In this document: positions 35,597-44,566 of the stretch, piece by piece | Position numbering within the stretch: the first letter of the stretch is position 1 | Layout of the letters: the number at the start of each line of letters is the position of its first letter | NCBI GenBank assembly: GCA_947085765.1 | Contig: CAMTXZ010000005.1 | Coordinates: 30,381-94,380 of the forward strand | Reading direction: 5' to 3' | DNA: 64,000 bases | DNA from: JAKFXL01 sp947085765 | GTDB taxonomy: Bacteria > Pseudomonadota > Gammaproteobacteria > Tenderiales > Tenderiaceae | Translations under genes and position numbers: made by a program | Notes under the pieces: model-generated | Database searches by the model: none | What the model saw: only the letters and a program-made list of their open reading frames with translations | What the model was told of the DNA's origin: nothing

Positions 35597-36685
35597 ATGC
35601 AGCTGGTTGATCTGAATATAAAGTCTGCAACGATTCTGGTGGTGGATGATGAACCCATCAATGTCAGTCTGCTCAAAGGTATTCTTGCCGCTGAAGGCCA
35701 TGTTGATGTTGTTGCCACCTCTGATCCACGTGAGGTGGAGGGACTCTACCGACAGCACCAAATTGATCTGGTGCTGCTCGACATTAACATGCCGCACATG
35801 GATGGTTTTGAGGTGATGGCGCGACTTAAGGCCGAGCATGGTGACAGCTTGGCCCCCGTTTTGATCCTCACGGCCCAGGCTGCCCAGGAGTTTAGGGTCA
35901 AAGCGTTGCAGGGCGGTGCCCGTGATTATGTGACAAAGCCGTTTGATCGTTTCGAACTGACAATGCGGGTGCGTAATCTGTTGGAGATGCGTCTGGCGCA
36001 TAAGTGTCTCCAGCAGCAGAACCAGCAGCTCGAAGAGCGAGTGCTGGAGCGCACCCTCCAGCTCCAGGATAGCCGCCTCCAGGTGGTGCGCAGGCTGGGG
36101 CGCGCGGCCGAGTATCGTGATAACGAGACCGGCATGCATATTCTGCGCATGAGCAAAGTCTCAGCGTTGTTGGGCGGTGCGATGGGACTAGAGAAGACCC
36201 GGTGTGAATTGCTGCTCAATGCCAGCCCGATGCATGACATCGGTAAAATTGGTATCCCTGACCATATCCTGCTAAAGCCGGGCAAGCTTGATGCTGATGA
36301 GTGGAAGATTATGCAGAGTCACGCTCGCATCGGTGCCGATATCCTCTCCGGTGATGATTCAGAGATGATGTCAATGGCGAGTGAGATCGCCCTGACACAC
36401 CATGAAAAATGGAATGGCAGCGGTTATCCAAATGGCTTTAGTGGAGAGCAGATCCCTCTGGTGGGGCGGATAGTTGCCGTGGCGGATGTCTTTGATGCCC
36501 TGACATCGGTGCGCCCGTATAAACACGCCTGGCCGGTGGAAGAGGCTGTTGCGTATATGCAAAAAGAGGCGGGGTATCACTTTCAGCCGCACCTGATTGA
36601 GCTGTTCATGGAAAATCTTCCTGAAATTATCAATATCAACACAGAGTATGCTGAGCCTGATGATAGTGATAATGGGACGGTATAA
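35597..36685 (+). CDS. Response regulator with HD-GYP domain
   Basis: A 362-residue cytosolic protein. The N-terminal receiver (about 12-125) has the acidic pocket (VVDDEP), the phosphoacceptor in LVLLDINMPHMDG and the lysine in YVTKPFD. A coiled-coil linker (HKCLQQQNQQLEERVLERTL) leads to an HD-GYP phosphodiesterase domain (about 160-340) with HDIGKIGIPDH and HHEKWNGSGYPNG. Such proteins degrade c-di-GMP when phosphorylated. The ATG at 35597 follows an AAGGA site and is preferred over TTG 35582. A lone receiver follows 29 bases later, and a kinase and a GGDEF-EAL protein lie upstream. Confidence 0.92.
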   Translation: MQLVDLNIKSATILVVDDEPINVSLLKGILAAEGHVDVVATSDPREVEGLYRQHQIDLVLLDINMPHMDGFEVMARLKAEHGDSLAPVLILTAQAAQEFRVKALQGGARDYVTKPFDRFELTMRVRNLLEMRLAHKCLQQQNQQLEERVLERTLQLQDSRLQVVRRLGRAAEYRDNETGMHILRMSKVSALLGGAMGLEKTRCELLLNASPMHDIGKIGIPDHILLKPGKLDADEWKIMQSHARIGADILSGDDSEMMSMASEIALTHHEKWNGSGYPNGFSGEQIPLVGRIVAVADVFDALTSVRPYKHAWPVEEAVAYMQKEAGYHFQPHLIELFMENLPEIININTEYAEPDDSDNGTV

Positions 36686-36714
36686 AAAAACTGATGGTCT
36701 TTGGGGATCTAAAA

Positions 36715-37116
36715 ATGAGCGAACCTGAACTGAAGCGAATTTTGTATGTAGAAGATGAGCCTGACATTCAGGCGATCGCAAAGATCGCGCTGGAGGCGGT
36801 GGGTGGTTTTGAGTTGGCGGTATTCAGCGCCGGTGCGGAGGCCGTGAAAAATGCGGTGGCCTTTGCCCCGCAACTGCTGCTGCTCGATGTGATGATGCCG
36901 GGCATGGATGGTCCTACCACCTTGACAGAGTTGCGCAAACTCCCCGAGTTGGCGCAGACCCCCGTGATCTTTATGACCGCCAAGGTGCAACCGCAGGAGG
37001 TGGCGCACTTTAAATCGCTGGGGGCGATTGAGGTGATTGCTAAGCCCTTTGATCCGATGACACTGGCGCAGTCAGTATTGAGTGTTTGGAATGCCCACGC
37101 AGGTCGGGTTGTGTAA
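36715..37116 (+). CDS. Single-domain response regulator (CheY-like)
   Basis: A 133-residue lone receiver. The acidic pair is in YVEDEPD, the phosphoacceptor aspartate is in LLLDVMMPGMDG, the conserved threonine is in FMTAK and the lysine is in IAKPFDP. No output domain is present, so it probably passes phosphate on or acts by protein binding. The ATG at 36715 has a GGGGA site and is preferred over 36694. Its TAA shares a base with the ald start. Confidence 0.9.
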   Translation: MSEPELKRILYVEDEPDIQAIAKIALEAVGGFELAVFSAGAEAVKNAVAFAPQLLLLDVMMPGMDGPTTLTELRKLPELAQTPVIFMTAKVQPQEVAHFKSLGAIEVIAKPFDPMTLAQSVLSVWNAHAGRVV

Positions 37117-38225
37117 TGAAAATTGGCGTCCCCAAAGAGATCAAGGATCATGAGTTTCGTGTTGGGGTAACACCTGCTGGTGCCCAGGCGCTGACGGCGG
37201 CGGGGCATGAACTGCTGGTGCAGAGTCGTGCGGGGGCGGCAATCGGTTTTTCTGATGACCACTACATTGCCGTGGGGGCAAAGATTGTCGCGACGGCGGC
37301 CGAGATCTACGCCTGTCCGATGGTGATCAAGGTCAAGGAGCCGCAGGCCAGCGAACTGCCGCTGCTACACGAGGGGCAGCTGCTCTTTACCTATCTTCAT
37401 CTTGCCCCTGATGCCGAACAGACCAGACTGCTGTTGCAGCAGAAGGTGATCGGCATCGCCTACGAGACGGTGACTGATGCCAATGGCCAGCTGCCACTGT
37501 TGATTCCGATGAGTGAAGTGGCGGGGCGTATCGCCATTCAGGCCGGCGCCGCCGGTTTGCAGATGATCAATGGCGGTCGTGGTGTATTGCTGGGCGGTGT
37601 GCCGGGTGTGGCGCGTGGCAAAGTGGTGATCATCGGTGGTGGTGTGGTTGGCACCGAGGCGGCCAAGATGGCGCTGGGTCTCGGCGCCGATGTCACGGTA
37701 CTGGATCGCAGCCTGCAACGGTTACGGCAGCTCGACGACCTGTTTGGCCCGGCGCTCAAGACCCGTTTTTCAGAACCTCACGCGCTGGAAGAACTGTTGC
37801 CGCAGGCCGATCTGTTGATCGGTGCGGTGCTGATAGCGGGCCATGCCGCGCCTAAACTGGTGTCGCGGGCATTGGTGAAAAAGATGCAGCAGGGGGCGGT
37901 GATTGTTGATGTAGCCATCGACCAAGGGGGGTGCATCGAGACTTCGCGCCCCACCAGCCACTCGGCCCCCATGTATATCGATGAAGGAGTGGTGCACTAC
38001 TGTGTCACCAACATGCCGGGCGCCTGCGCCCGCACCGCAACCATGGCCTTGACCAACGCCACACTGCCGTACGCCATGCAGCTGGCAGCGGAGGGTGAGG
38101 CGGCGCTACGCAACAATGCCGGTCTGCGTGATGGTCTGAATGTCTATAAAGGTCAGGTGACCCATCGGGCGGTGGCCGAGAGTCTCGGGTATGCCTATGT
38201 GGCAGCCTCAGGGTTGTTGAAATAA
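37116..38225 (+). CDS. ald: Alanine dehydrogenase
   Basis: A 369-residue NAD-dependent enzyme that interconverts L-alanine with pyruvate and ammonia. The start MKIGVPKEIKDHEFRVGVTP is diagnostic. The cofactor site is KVVIIGGGVVGTEAAKMALG, and catalytic regions include KVKEPQASELPLL and SHSAPMYIDEGVVHYCVTNM. The start shares one base with the stop of the receiver gene (TAATG), so the two are translationally coupled, an unexpected pairing. Length is normal. Confidence 0.95.
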   Translation: MKIGVPKEIKDHEFRVGVTPAGAQALTAAGHELLVQSRAGAAIGFSDDHYIAVGAKIVATAAEIYACPMVIKVKEPQASELPLLHEGQLLFTYLHLAPDAEQTRLLLQQKVIGIAYETVTDANGQLPLLIPMSEVAGRIAIQAGAAGLQMINGGRGVLLGGVPGVARGKVVIIGGGVVGTEAAKMALGLGADVTVLDRSLQRLRQLDDLFGPALKTRFSEPHALEELLPQADLLIGAVLIAGHAAPKLVSRALVKKMQQGAVIVDVAIDQGGCIETSRPTSHSAPMYIDEGVVHYCVTNMPGACARTATMALTNATLPYAMQLAAEGEAALRNNAGLRDGLNVYKGQVTHRAVAESLGYAYVAASGLLK

Positions 38226-38237
38226 CAGGAAGTTGCA

Positions 38238-38936
38238 GTGAATATCAATAAAATTAACTACCGGCTGGGATTTGCCGATGGCTCGGAAAAGCAGCTTGAG
38301 CTGCAGCTGCGCTCCGATTCTCTGGCGCCAGTGGGCTGGGTTCCGAACAAGCCGCCGCAGTGGGCGGCGCTCTCTTACAATCAGTGCAAAAATTGTCCGC
38401 TCAACCCCGAAAAGGTCACTTACTGTCCGGCGGCGCTGAGTCTGGCAAAGCTGGTAGAGCAGTGCCACGAACTTGATCCATTGGACTCGACCGTACTTAA
38501 GGTCACGGCAGCGAGACGGGTGACAGCCCAGACCACCACGGTGCAGAAGGCGATTGGCTCTTTTATTGGCCTGCTGATGGCGACCAGTGATTGTCCTCAT
38601 GCCGCATTCTTTCGGCCACTGGCACGCTTCCATCAGCCGTTGGCAAGCGAGTCTGAAACCATGTATCGTGCCGTCTCTGCGTACTTGCTGGCCCAATACT
38701 TTCGTCATGAGAATGGCCAGGAGGCACAGCTGGATACCCAGGGCATGGTCGATATCTATCAAAACCTGGAGATCGTCAACACCGCTTTGGCGGGACGTTT
38801 GAAGGCCTCCGGCGAGGCGGGTGTAGTGGTTCAATGCATGACGGAGTGGGGTGTATTCTCCGGCATGTTCCCGATGCGTCTGGATGAGCTGATGCAGGAG
38901 TTGCGACCACTCTTCTCCGCCTATCTGCCGGACTGA
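38238..38936 (+). CDS. Conserved protein resembling DUF6901
   Basis: A 232-residue cytosolic protein of unknown function. It has a cysteine cluster near residues 50-70 (QCKNCPLNPEKVTYCPAA) that could bind metal. A conserved block (SFIGLLMATSDCPHAAFFRP, then LARFHQPLASESET) resembles what I remember of the DUF6901 family. No signal peptide or helix is present. It lies between ald and prmB with short gaps, but no functional link is evident. Confidence 0.7.
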   Translation: MNINKINYRLGFADGSEKQLELQLRSDSLAPVGWVPNKPPQWAALSYNQCKNCPLNPEKVTYCPAALSLAKLVEQCHELDPLDSTVLKVTAARRVTAQTTTVQKAIGSFIGLLMATSDCPHAAFFRPLARFHQPLASESETMYRAVSAYLLAQYFRHENGQEAQLDTQGMVDIYQNLEIVNTALAGRLKASGEAGVVVQCMTEWGVFSGMFPMRLDELMQELRPLFSAYLPD

Positions 38937-38954
38937 ATTTCCAAGAGGTGAGTC

Positions 38955-39884
38955 TTGAGTAATAAAAGTGAAGAGGGCTGCATGCAGTTGCGGACCGTGG
39001 TTGATTTTGCCCGCTGGGGCGCCAGCTGTTTCAACGAGGCCGGGCTCTTTTTTGGCCATGGCACCGACAATGCGGTGGATGAGTCGCTCTATCTAGTGCT
39101 GCATGCCCTGCACCTCAAACCTGGTGTGCCGGTCGAGTTGCTGCGTGGCCGTCTGACGGACAGTGAAAAACATGCCGTGGTGGCGCTGCTGCGCCGTCGC
39201 ATCGACGAGCGCCTGCCTGCCCCCTATCTTACCCATGAGGCGTGGTTTGCCGGCCTGCCGTTTTATGTTGATGAGCGGGTGCTGGTGCCGCGCTCACCGA
39301 TTGCTGAGCTGATCGAGGGACAGTTTGCCCCCTGGGTTGAGGCTGATCAGATTGCTGCGGTGCTTGATCTCTGCACCGGCAGCGGCTGCATTGCGATTGG
39401 TTGTGCGCTGGCCTTCCCGTGGGCGACGGTGGATGCGGTCGACATCTCCAGCGATGCCCTGGCGGTGGCGCAAATCAATGTTGAGCGCCATGACGCGGCG
39501 GAGCGCATCGAGCTGATTGAATCGAATCTCTTTGCTGGCCTGACGGGACGGCGCTACGACCTGATAGTCTCCAACCCCCCTTATGTTGACGCCGAGGATC
39601 TGGCCGCCATGCCCGAGGAGTTCCGCCGCGAGCCTGCGTTGGGGCTGGCTTCCGGCGATGATGGTCTTGAGATTACGCTGCGCCTGTTGGCCCAGGCGGC
39701 TGATTTCCTGACGGAAAATGGCGTGCTGGTGGTGGAGGTGGGTAACAGTGAGGCGGCCCTGATCGAGCGTTTTCCCGAGGTGCCATTTGTCTGGCTGGAG
39801 TTTGAGCGTGGCGGTCAGGGGGTCTTTATGTTGAACGCCGAGACCCTGCGCGACTACCAAAAGCGCTTCCAGGCGGAGCGATAA
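38955..39884 (+). CDS. prmB: Ribosomal protein L3 glutamine methyltransferase
   Basis: A 309-residue methyltransferase that modifies a glutamine of ribosomal protein uL3. The N-terminal region and WFAGLPFYVDERVLVPRSPI are characteristic of PrmB. The SAM site is VLDLCTGSGCIAIGCALA and the substrate-binding motif is IVSNPPYVDAEDL. The TTG at 38955 follows an AAGAGG site by 5 bases and matches the length of the E. coli protein; an ATG at 38982 would truncate the N-terminus. In many gammaproteobacteria prmB is followed by aroC, here with hemN between. Confidence 0.93.
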   Translation: MSNKSEEGCMQLRTVVDFARWGASCFNEAGLFFGHGTDNAVDESLYLVLHALHLKPGVPVELLRGRLTDSEKHAVVALLRRRIDERLPAPYLTHEAWFAGLPFYVDERVLVPRSPIAELIEGQFAPWVEADQIAAVLDLCTGSGCIAIGCALAFPWATVDAVDISSDALAVAQINVERHDAAERIELIESNLFAGLTGRRYDLIVSNPPYVDAEDLAAMPEEFRREPALGLASGDDGLEITLRLLAQAADFLTENGVLVVEVGNSEAALIERFPEVPFVWLEFERGGQGVFMLNAETLRDYQKRFQAER

Positions 39885-39909
39885 CGTTTTAATCACCCCC
39901 TCTTAGCCC

Positions 39910-39915
39910 TATAAT
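39910..39915 (+). promoter_or_regulatory. Possible -10 element before hemN
   Basis: A perfect TATAAT lies 31 bases upstream of the hemN GTG start. No good -35 box was found at 16-18 bases, so this is tentative. Confidence 0.3.
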
Positions 39916-39946
39916 GTCCCGACATTTGCATTGACTGGAGTTTGCC

Positions 39947-41329
39947 GTGGACCAATCCCTTGTTTTTGATCTGGAGCTGATTAAGCGTTACGACAAGTCA
40001 GGCCCGCGCTACACCTCCTACCCCACGGCAGTGCAGTTTCACGAGGGTTTTGGCGTAGCCGAGTACGACCGCATTGCGCGCAGCAGCAACGCGGAGCGGC
40101 CGCCGCTCTCGCTCTACTTCCATATTCCCTTCTGCGATACGGTCTGTTTCTACTGCGCCTGCAACAAGATCGCCACCAAGGATCGCAGCAAGGCGCAGCC
40201 CTATCTTGACCGGGTCTATAAAGAGCTGGCGATGCAGTCCGAGCTGTTCGACAGCTCGCGCATGGTGGATCAGCTGCACTGGGGCGGTGGCACACCCACC
40301 TTTATCAGCCCGGAGCAGATGCGCGAGCTGATGGCGCAGACCCGCAAATATTTCAAGCTGCGTGATGACGACAGCGGCGAATACTCCATCGAGATCGACC
40401 CACGTGAGGTGACCTCCGACAGCATCAAACTGCTGCGTGAGCTCGGTTTTAATCGAATGAGTCTGGGGGTGCAGGATTTTGACCCGCAGGTGCAGAAGGC
40501 GGTTAACCGGATTCAGAGTGAGGCCGAGACCATGGCGGTGCTGGATCAGGCACGCCAGGCGGGGTTCAAGTCTACCAGTATCGATCTGATCTACGGTCTG
40601 CCGTTCCAGACCCCGGAGAGCTTCAGCAGAACCCTCGACCGCATTCTGGCGGTGGATCCGGACCGCCTCTCGGTCTTCAACTATGCCCATCTGCCGGAGA
40701 TGTTTCCGCCGCAACGTCGCATCAAGGAGGATCAGTTGCCGTCGCCGCAGCAGAAGCTCGATATCCTGCAGATGACCAACGAACGTCTACAGCAGGCCGG
40801 TTATGTCTATATCGGTATGGACCACTTTGCCAAACCGGGTGACGAGCTGGCGCAGGCGCAGCGTGAAGGACACCTCTACCGTAACTTCCAGGGCTACTCC
40901 ACCCACGCCGATTGCGATCTGGTGGGGTTGGGCATGACCTCTATCGGTAAGGTGGGCAACAGCTACTCACAGAATATGCGCACCATGGCTGAGTATTGCG
41001 CGGCCATTGATGCCGGGCACCTGCCGCTCTACCGTGGCGTTGAACTTGATAAGGATGATCTGCTACGGCGTGAGATTATTACCGAGCTGATGTGCAACTT
41101 TGCACTTGATACACAGACGATTGCTGCCAAGTATGAGATCAATTTTGCTGAGTACTTTGCCGTTGAACAGAGTGAGATTGCGCAGTTGCAGCAGGATGGC
41201 CTGATTACCATTGCCGGGAGTCGCATCGCGGTGCAACCGGCCGGCCGCTTCTTGATCCGCAATGTCTGCATGGTCTTCGACAAGTACCTGCGGCAGAGCA
41301 AGGAACAGCGTTTCTCCAAGGTTATCTAA
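39947..41329 (+). CDS. hemN: Oxygen-independent coproporphyrinogen III oxidase
   Basis: A 460-residue radical-SAM enzyme for anaerobic haem synthesis. The iron-sulfur motif is FCDTVCFYCAC (Cys-x3-Cys-x2-Cys), near residue 63. It carries the HemN start (LIKRYDKSGPRYTSYPTAVQ), the LHWGGGTPTFISPEQM segment and the C-terminal region with YRGVELDKDDLLRREIITEL. It begins with GTG after a TGGAG site. A TATAAT lies 31 bases upstream. It ends 81 bases before aroC. Confidence 0.96.
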   Translation: MDQSLVFDLELIKRYDKSGPRYTSYPTAVQFHEGFGVAEYDRIARSSNAERPPLSLYFHIPFCDTVCFYCACNKIATKDRSKAQPYLDRVYKELAMQSELFDSSRMVDQLHWGGGTPTFISPEQMRELMAQTRKYFKLRDDDSGEYSIEIDPREVTSDSIKLLRELGFNRMSLGVQDFDPQVQKAVNRIQSEAETMAVLDQARQAGFKSTSIDLIYGLPFQTPESFSRTLDRILAVDPDRLSVFNYAHLPEMFPPQRRIKEDQLPSPQQKLDILQMTNERLQQAGYVYIGMDHFAKPGDELAQAQREGHLYRNFQGYSTHADCDLVGLGMTSIGKVGNSYSQNMRTMAEYCAAIDAGHLPLYRGVELDKDDLLRREIITELMCNFALDTQTIAAKYEINFAEYFAVEQSEIAQLQQDGLITIAGSRIAVQPAGRFLIRNVCMVFDKYLRQSKEQRFSKVI

Positions 41330-41343
41330 GATAAATTTTGTCC

Positions 41344-41381
41344 CCACAACCGCCTGCCGCAAGCAGTTGTGGCGGGCGGTT
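41344..41381 (+). promoter_or_regulatory. Two mutually exclusive hairpins between hemN and aroC
   Basis: CCACAAC (41344-41350) can pair with GTTGTGG (41366-41372), or AACCGCC (41348-41354) can pair with GGCGGTT (41375-41381). The two stems share bases 41348-41350, so only one can form fully. This may be a hemN terminator without a T tail, a REP-like element or an attenuator for aroC. Confidence 0.4.
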
Positions 41382-41410
41382 CTGCAATAGATTGTTAGGA
41401 TATATTCACC

Positions 41411-42508
41411 ATGTCAGGCAACAGCTACGGAAAACTTTTTACCGTCACCACCTTTGGCGAGAGTCACGGCCCGGCCCTGGGGGCGATTGTGGATGGCTGT
41501 CCGCCAGGATTGGCGTTGAGTGAGGCCGATCTGCAACATGATCTTGATCGCCGCAAACCGGGCACCTCGCGCCATACCACCCAACGGCGCGAAGGTGATG
41601 TGGTGAAGATTCTGTCAGGTGTGTTCGAGGGCAAGACCACCGGCACGCCGATTGGTCTGTTGATTGAGAATACCGATCAGCGCTCCAAGGACTACTCCAA
41701 AATAATGGACAGCTTTCGCCCTGGCCATGCCGACTACACCTATCAGCAGAAGTACGGGATGCGCGACTATCGCGGTGGTGGCCGCTCCTCGGCACGTGAG
41801 ACGGCGATGCGGGTGGCCGCTGGCGCCATTGCCAAGAAGTTTTTGCAGCAGCGTTACGGCATCGAGATTCGTGGTTATCTGGCGCAGCTCGGACCGATCA
41901 AGGCCGAGCAGTTTGATTGGGCGCAAGTCGAGAGCAACCCCTTTTTCTGCCCTGATGTGAACAAGGTGGCGGAGATGGAGAGCTACATGGATGCACTGCG
42001 CAAAGAGGGCAACTCCATCGGTGCACGCATCAATGTGGTGGCGATGGGCATGATGCCAGGGCTGGGTGAGCCGATCTTCGATCGTCTTGATGCCGAGATA
42101 GCCCATGCCATGATGAGCATCAATGCGGTGAAGGGGGTGGAGATCGGTGCCGGGTTTGACTGCATCGAACAGAAGGGGACCGAACATCGCGACGAGATGA
42201 CGCCTGAAGGTTTTCTGAGTAATAACGCTGGCGGCATTCTGGGTGGCATCTCCAGCGGTCAGGATATCGTGGTGAGCATCGCGCTCAAACCAACCTCCAG
42301 CATGCGTCTGCCGGGGCGCAGTGTGAATCTGGCGGGTGAGGCGGTCGAGGTGATTACCGAAGGTCGCCATGACCCCTGTGTCGGTATCCGTGCAACACCG
42401 ATCGCTGAGGCGATGTTGGCGCTGGTGTTGATGGATCATCTGTTGCGCCATCGTGCTCAAAATATGGACGTGGTTTCAGAGACACCTGTTATTCCCTCGC
42501 ATCCCTGA
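41411..42508 (+). CDS. aroC: Chorismate synthase
   Basis: A 365-residue FMN-dependent enzyme, last step of the shikimate pathway. Signature regions: SYGKLFTVTTFGESHGPALG, the RKPGTSRHTTQRREGD segment, DYRGGGRSSARETAMRVAAG and the flavin-binding GGILGGISSGQDIVVSIALK. The ATG is preceded by an AGGA site. A short hairpin overlaps its stop. Length is normal. Confidence 0.97.
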   Translation: MSGNSYGKLFTVTTFGESHGPALGAIVDGCPPGLALSEADLQHDLDRRKPGTSRHTTQRREGDVVKILSGVFEGKTTGTPIGLLIENTDQRSKDYSKIMDSFRPGHADYTYQQKYGMRDYRGGGRSSARETAMRVAAGAIAKKFLQQRYGIEIRGYLAQLGPIKAEQFDWAQVESNPFFCPDVNKVAEMESYMDALRKEGNSIGARINVVAMGMMPGLGEPIFDRLDAEIAHAMMSINAVKGVEIGAGFDCIEQKGTEHRDEMTPEGFLSNNAGGILGGISSGQDIVVSIALKPTSSMRLPGRSVNLAGEAVEVITEGRHDPCVGIRATPIAEAMLALVLMDHLLRHRAQNMDVVSETPVIPSHP

Positions 42509-42529
42509 TGCTGCTGCGATGAGCAGCAT
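42508..42529 (+). terminator. Hairpin at the aroC stop
   Basis: ATGCTGCT (42508-42515) pairs perfectly with AGCAGCAT (42522-42529) over a 6-base loop. It begins on the last base of the aroC stop. No T tract follows, so it may only stabilise the transcript end. Confidence 0.35.
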
Positions 42530-42570
42530 AGGTACTGTTCGAAAATCGTCATTATGGTTATGAGGCGCTG

Positions 42571-43704
42571 ATGTCCTATTGGCGCTTCTCCAATTTTTAT
42601 CTCTTCTTTTTTGCCTCCGTCGGAGCGCTGGTGCCCTACTGGGCGCTCTACCTCAAGTCGCTTGGATTTGGCGCCGCAGAAATCGGTGAGTTAATGGCGG
42701 TGATCATGGCCACCAAAATTGTTGCACCTAACATCTGGGGTTGGGTCGCGGATCGTTCCGGCCAGAAGGTGCTGATAGTCAGGCTAGGGGTGCTGATGGC
42801 GCTGATTACGTTTAGCGCTGTCTTTTTTGGCCAAGGCTACTGGTGGATGGTGGTGGTGATGGCGCTCTTTAGTTTTTTCTGGAATGCCGCCTTACCGCAA
42901 TTTGAAGCGACAACCATGAGCCTGCTGGGCAGTGATAGCCATCGTTACGGTTCGATCCGTCTCTGGGGCTCGGTGGGTTTTATCCTCTCAGTTGTCGGCG
43001 TTGGTGCACTGCTGGATGAGCATGGCGTTGAGGTGATTCCGGTCGCCATTTTGATCATGTTGTTGGGCGCCTGGCTCGCCACGTTATTAGTGCCACGTGA
43101 AGGCTCAGTTGTGCCTGTGAAAAGTCGCCAGCCAATCAGCGCAGTATTGTTGCGCCCCGAAGTGCTGGTGGTGCTGACGGTCTGTTTTCTGTTGCAACTC
43201 AGCCATGGTCCTTACTACACCTTCTACACTATCTATCTTGAGGAGCACGGCTATGGTCGTGGCTTGATAGGCCAATTGTGGGCGTTGGGGGTGGTGGCTG
43301 AGATAGGTGTGTTTCTGTTTATGTACCGGCTGCTGCCACGTTACGGCGCCCGTCTGTTGTTGTTGATCAGCCTAGCGCTCACAACACTGCGCTGGCTGCT
43401 GGTGGCGTGGGGTGTCGAGTGGTTAATGGTGCTGTTGTTTGCGCAGCTATTACATGCGGCGAGTTTTGGTATCTATCATGCTGTGGTGATCCATCTGATC
43501 CATAAGTTCTTTACCGGCCAACATCAGGGGCGTGGTCAGGCGCTCTATAGCAGCATTAGCTTCGGTGCCGGTGGTGCAGTGGGCAGTTTGGCCAGTGGTT
43601 ATCTCTGGGAAAGTGCCGGGGCTGGCATTACCTATTCCGCAGCGGCGATCACAAGTCTGCTTGCCTGGCTATTGGTTTGGCGCTTTATTAAACCGTCGAT
43701 CTGA
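42571..43704 (+). CDS. MFS transporter, HcaT-like
   Basis: A 377-residue integral membrane transporter with about 12 helices. The N-terminus RFSNFYLFFFASVGALVPYW and APNIWGWVADRSGQKVLIVR match the HcaT/MFS_1_like branch, named after the E. coli 3-phenylpropionate transporter. The substrate cannot be inferred from the neighbours. It lies 62 bases after aroC, before a tRNA cluster. Length is typical. Confidence 0.85.
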   Translation: MSYWRFSNFYLFFFASVGALVPYWALYLKSLGFGAAEIGELMAVIMATKIVAPNIWGWVADRSGQKVLIVRLGVLMALITFSAVFFGQGYWWMVVVMALFSFFWNAALPQFEATTMSLLGSDSHRYGSIRLWGSVGFILSVVGVGALLDEHGVEVIPVAILIMLLGAWLATLLVPREGSVVPVKSRQPISAVLLRPEVLVVLTVCFLLQLSHGPYYTFYTIYLEEHGYGRGLIGQLWALGVVAEIGVFLFMYRLLPRYGARLLLLISLALTTLRWLLVAWGVEWLMVLLFAQLLHAASFGIYHAVVIHLIHKFFTGQHQGRGQALYSSISFGAGGAVGSLASGYLWESAGAGITYSAAAITSLLAWLLVWRFIKPSI

Positions 43705-43793
43705 AACAGGGCATTGACGGGTGTTATTTCAACGAGTAATATGCCGACCTCCAAGCCGTTAGGAGTCAGTCGCTTTCGGTAAGTAGTAAACAT

Positions 43794-43870
43794 CGGGGTA
43801 TAGCGCAGCCTGGTAGCGCGCCTGCTTTGGGAGCAGGATGTCGGGAGTTCGAATCCCCCTACCCCGACCA
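43794..43870 (+). tRNA. tRNA-Pro(TGG)
   Basis: 77 bases with CCA encoded. Acceptor CGGGGTA pairs with TACCCCG; the anticodon stem CTGCT/AGCAG encloses the loop with TGG. First of five tRNAs before tig. Confidence 0.95.
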
Positions 43871-43932
43871 TTTTTTTAGCTTGATGCTGTGAATGGTCTG
43901 GTCAGTGTCGCAGTGGTAGAGTCGTGATCCAT

Positions 43933-44009
43933 GTGCCCGTAGCTCATCTGGATAGAGCATCGGCCTTCTAAGCCGAGGGTAGCAGGTTCGAGTCCTGCCG
44001 GGCGCACCA
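43933..44009 (+). tRNA. tRNA-Arg(TCT)
   Basis: 77 bases with CCA encoded. Acceptor GTGCCCG pairs with CGGGCGC (one G-U pair); the anticodon loop CTTCTAA carries TCT. T-loop TTCGAGT is present. Confidence 0.95.
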
Positions 44010-44048
44010 TAACGATCAGTGTCAGAACAGTTTAAGTGTTGTGCTATG

Positions 44049-44124
44049 GTGAGCGTAGCTCAGTTGGTAGAGCCCCGGATTGTGATTCCGGTGGTCGTGG
44101 GTTCGAGCCCCATCGTTCACCCCA
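44049..44124 (+). tRNA. tRNA-His(GTG)
   Basis: 76 bases with CCA encoded. Acceptor GTGAGCG pairs with CGTTCAC. The anticodon loop TTGTGAT carries GTG. The preceding base (44048) is G and the discriminator is C, as expected for the extra G-1:C73 pair of tRNA-His. Confidence 0.95.
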
Positions 44125-44139
44125 TATTCCCTAGTTTTA

Positions 44140-44215
44140 GGGCCGTTAGCTCAGTTGGTAGAGCAGGTGACTCTTAATCACTTGGTCGAAGGTTCAAATC
44201 CTTCACGGCCCACCA
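44140..44215 (+). tRNA. tRNA-Lys(CTT)
   Basis: 76 bases with CCA encoded. Acceptor GGGCCGT pairs with ACGGCCC; anticodon loop CTCTTAA carries CTT. The body closely resembles the common bacterial tRNA-Lys. Confidence 0.94.
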
Positions 44216-44361
44216 CTTTTCCTCTCTTTATCCCTGCAATTGATCCTGGCCCTCATCTCCTTAAGTTGTAGATATTTGTGTTAAAAGTTTTTCTATGGGG
44301 TTACTGGAGCGGACGAGTCGCTGTATAATGGCCCTATTTCCTGCTTAAAGTTTTTAGTTTT

Positions 44362-44446
44362 GCGAAAGTGGCGGAATTGGTAGACGCACTGGATTTAGGT
44401 TCCAGCGGGGCAACCTGTGAGAGTTCGAGTCTCTCCTTTCGCACCA
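44362..44446 (+). tRNA. tRNA-Leu(TAG)
   Basis: 85 bases with CCA encoded and a long variable arm (class II). Acceptor GCGAAAG pairs with CTTTCGC; stem CTGGA/TCCAG encloses a loop with TAG. It ends 120 bases before the trigger factor start. Confidence 0.95.
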
Positions 44447-44566
44447 TATATTTCTGTTCATAATAGCTGGGGCGCCAGCATTGAAAAATCCCCGAATGGC
44501 CATCACCTCCCTAGTGGGTGTGTTGAGTCATCGGTTTGCCGCCTTGGTGTCATTGAGGAAGTTAAC

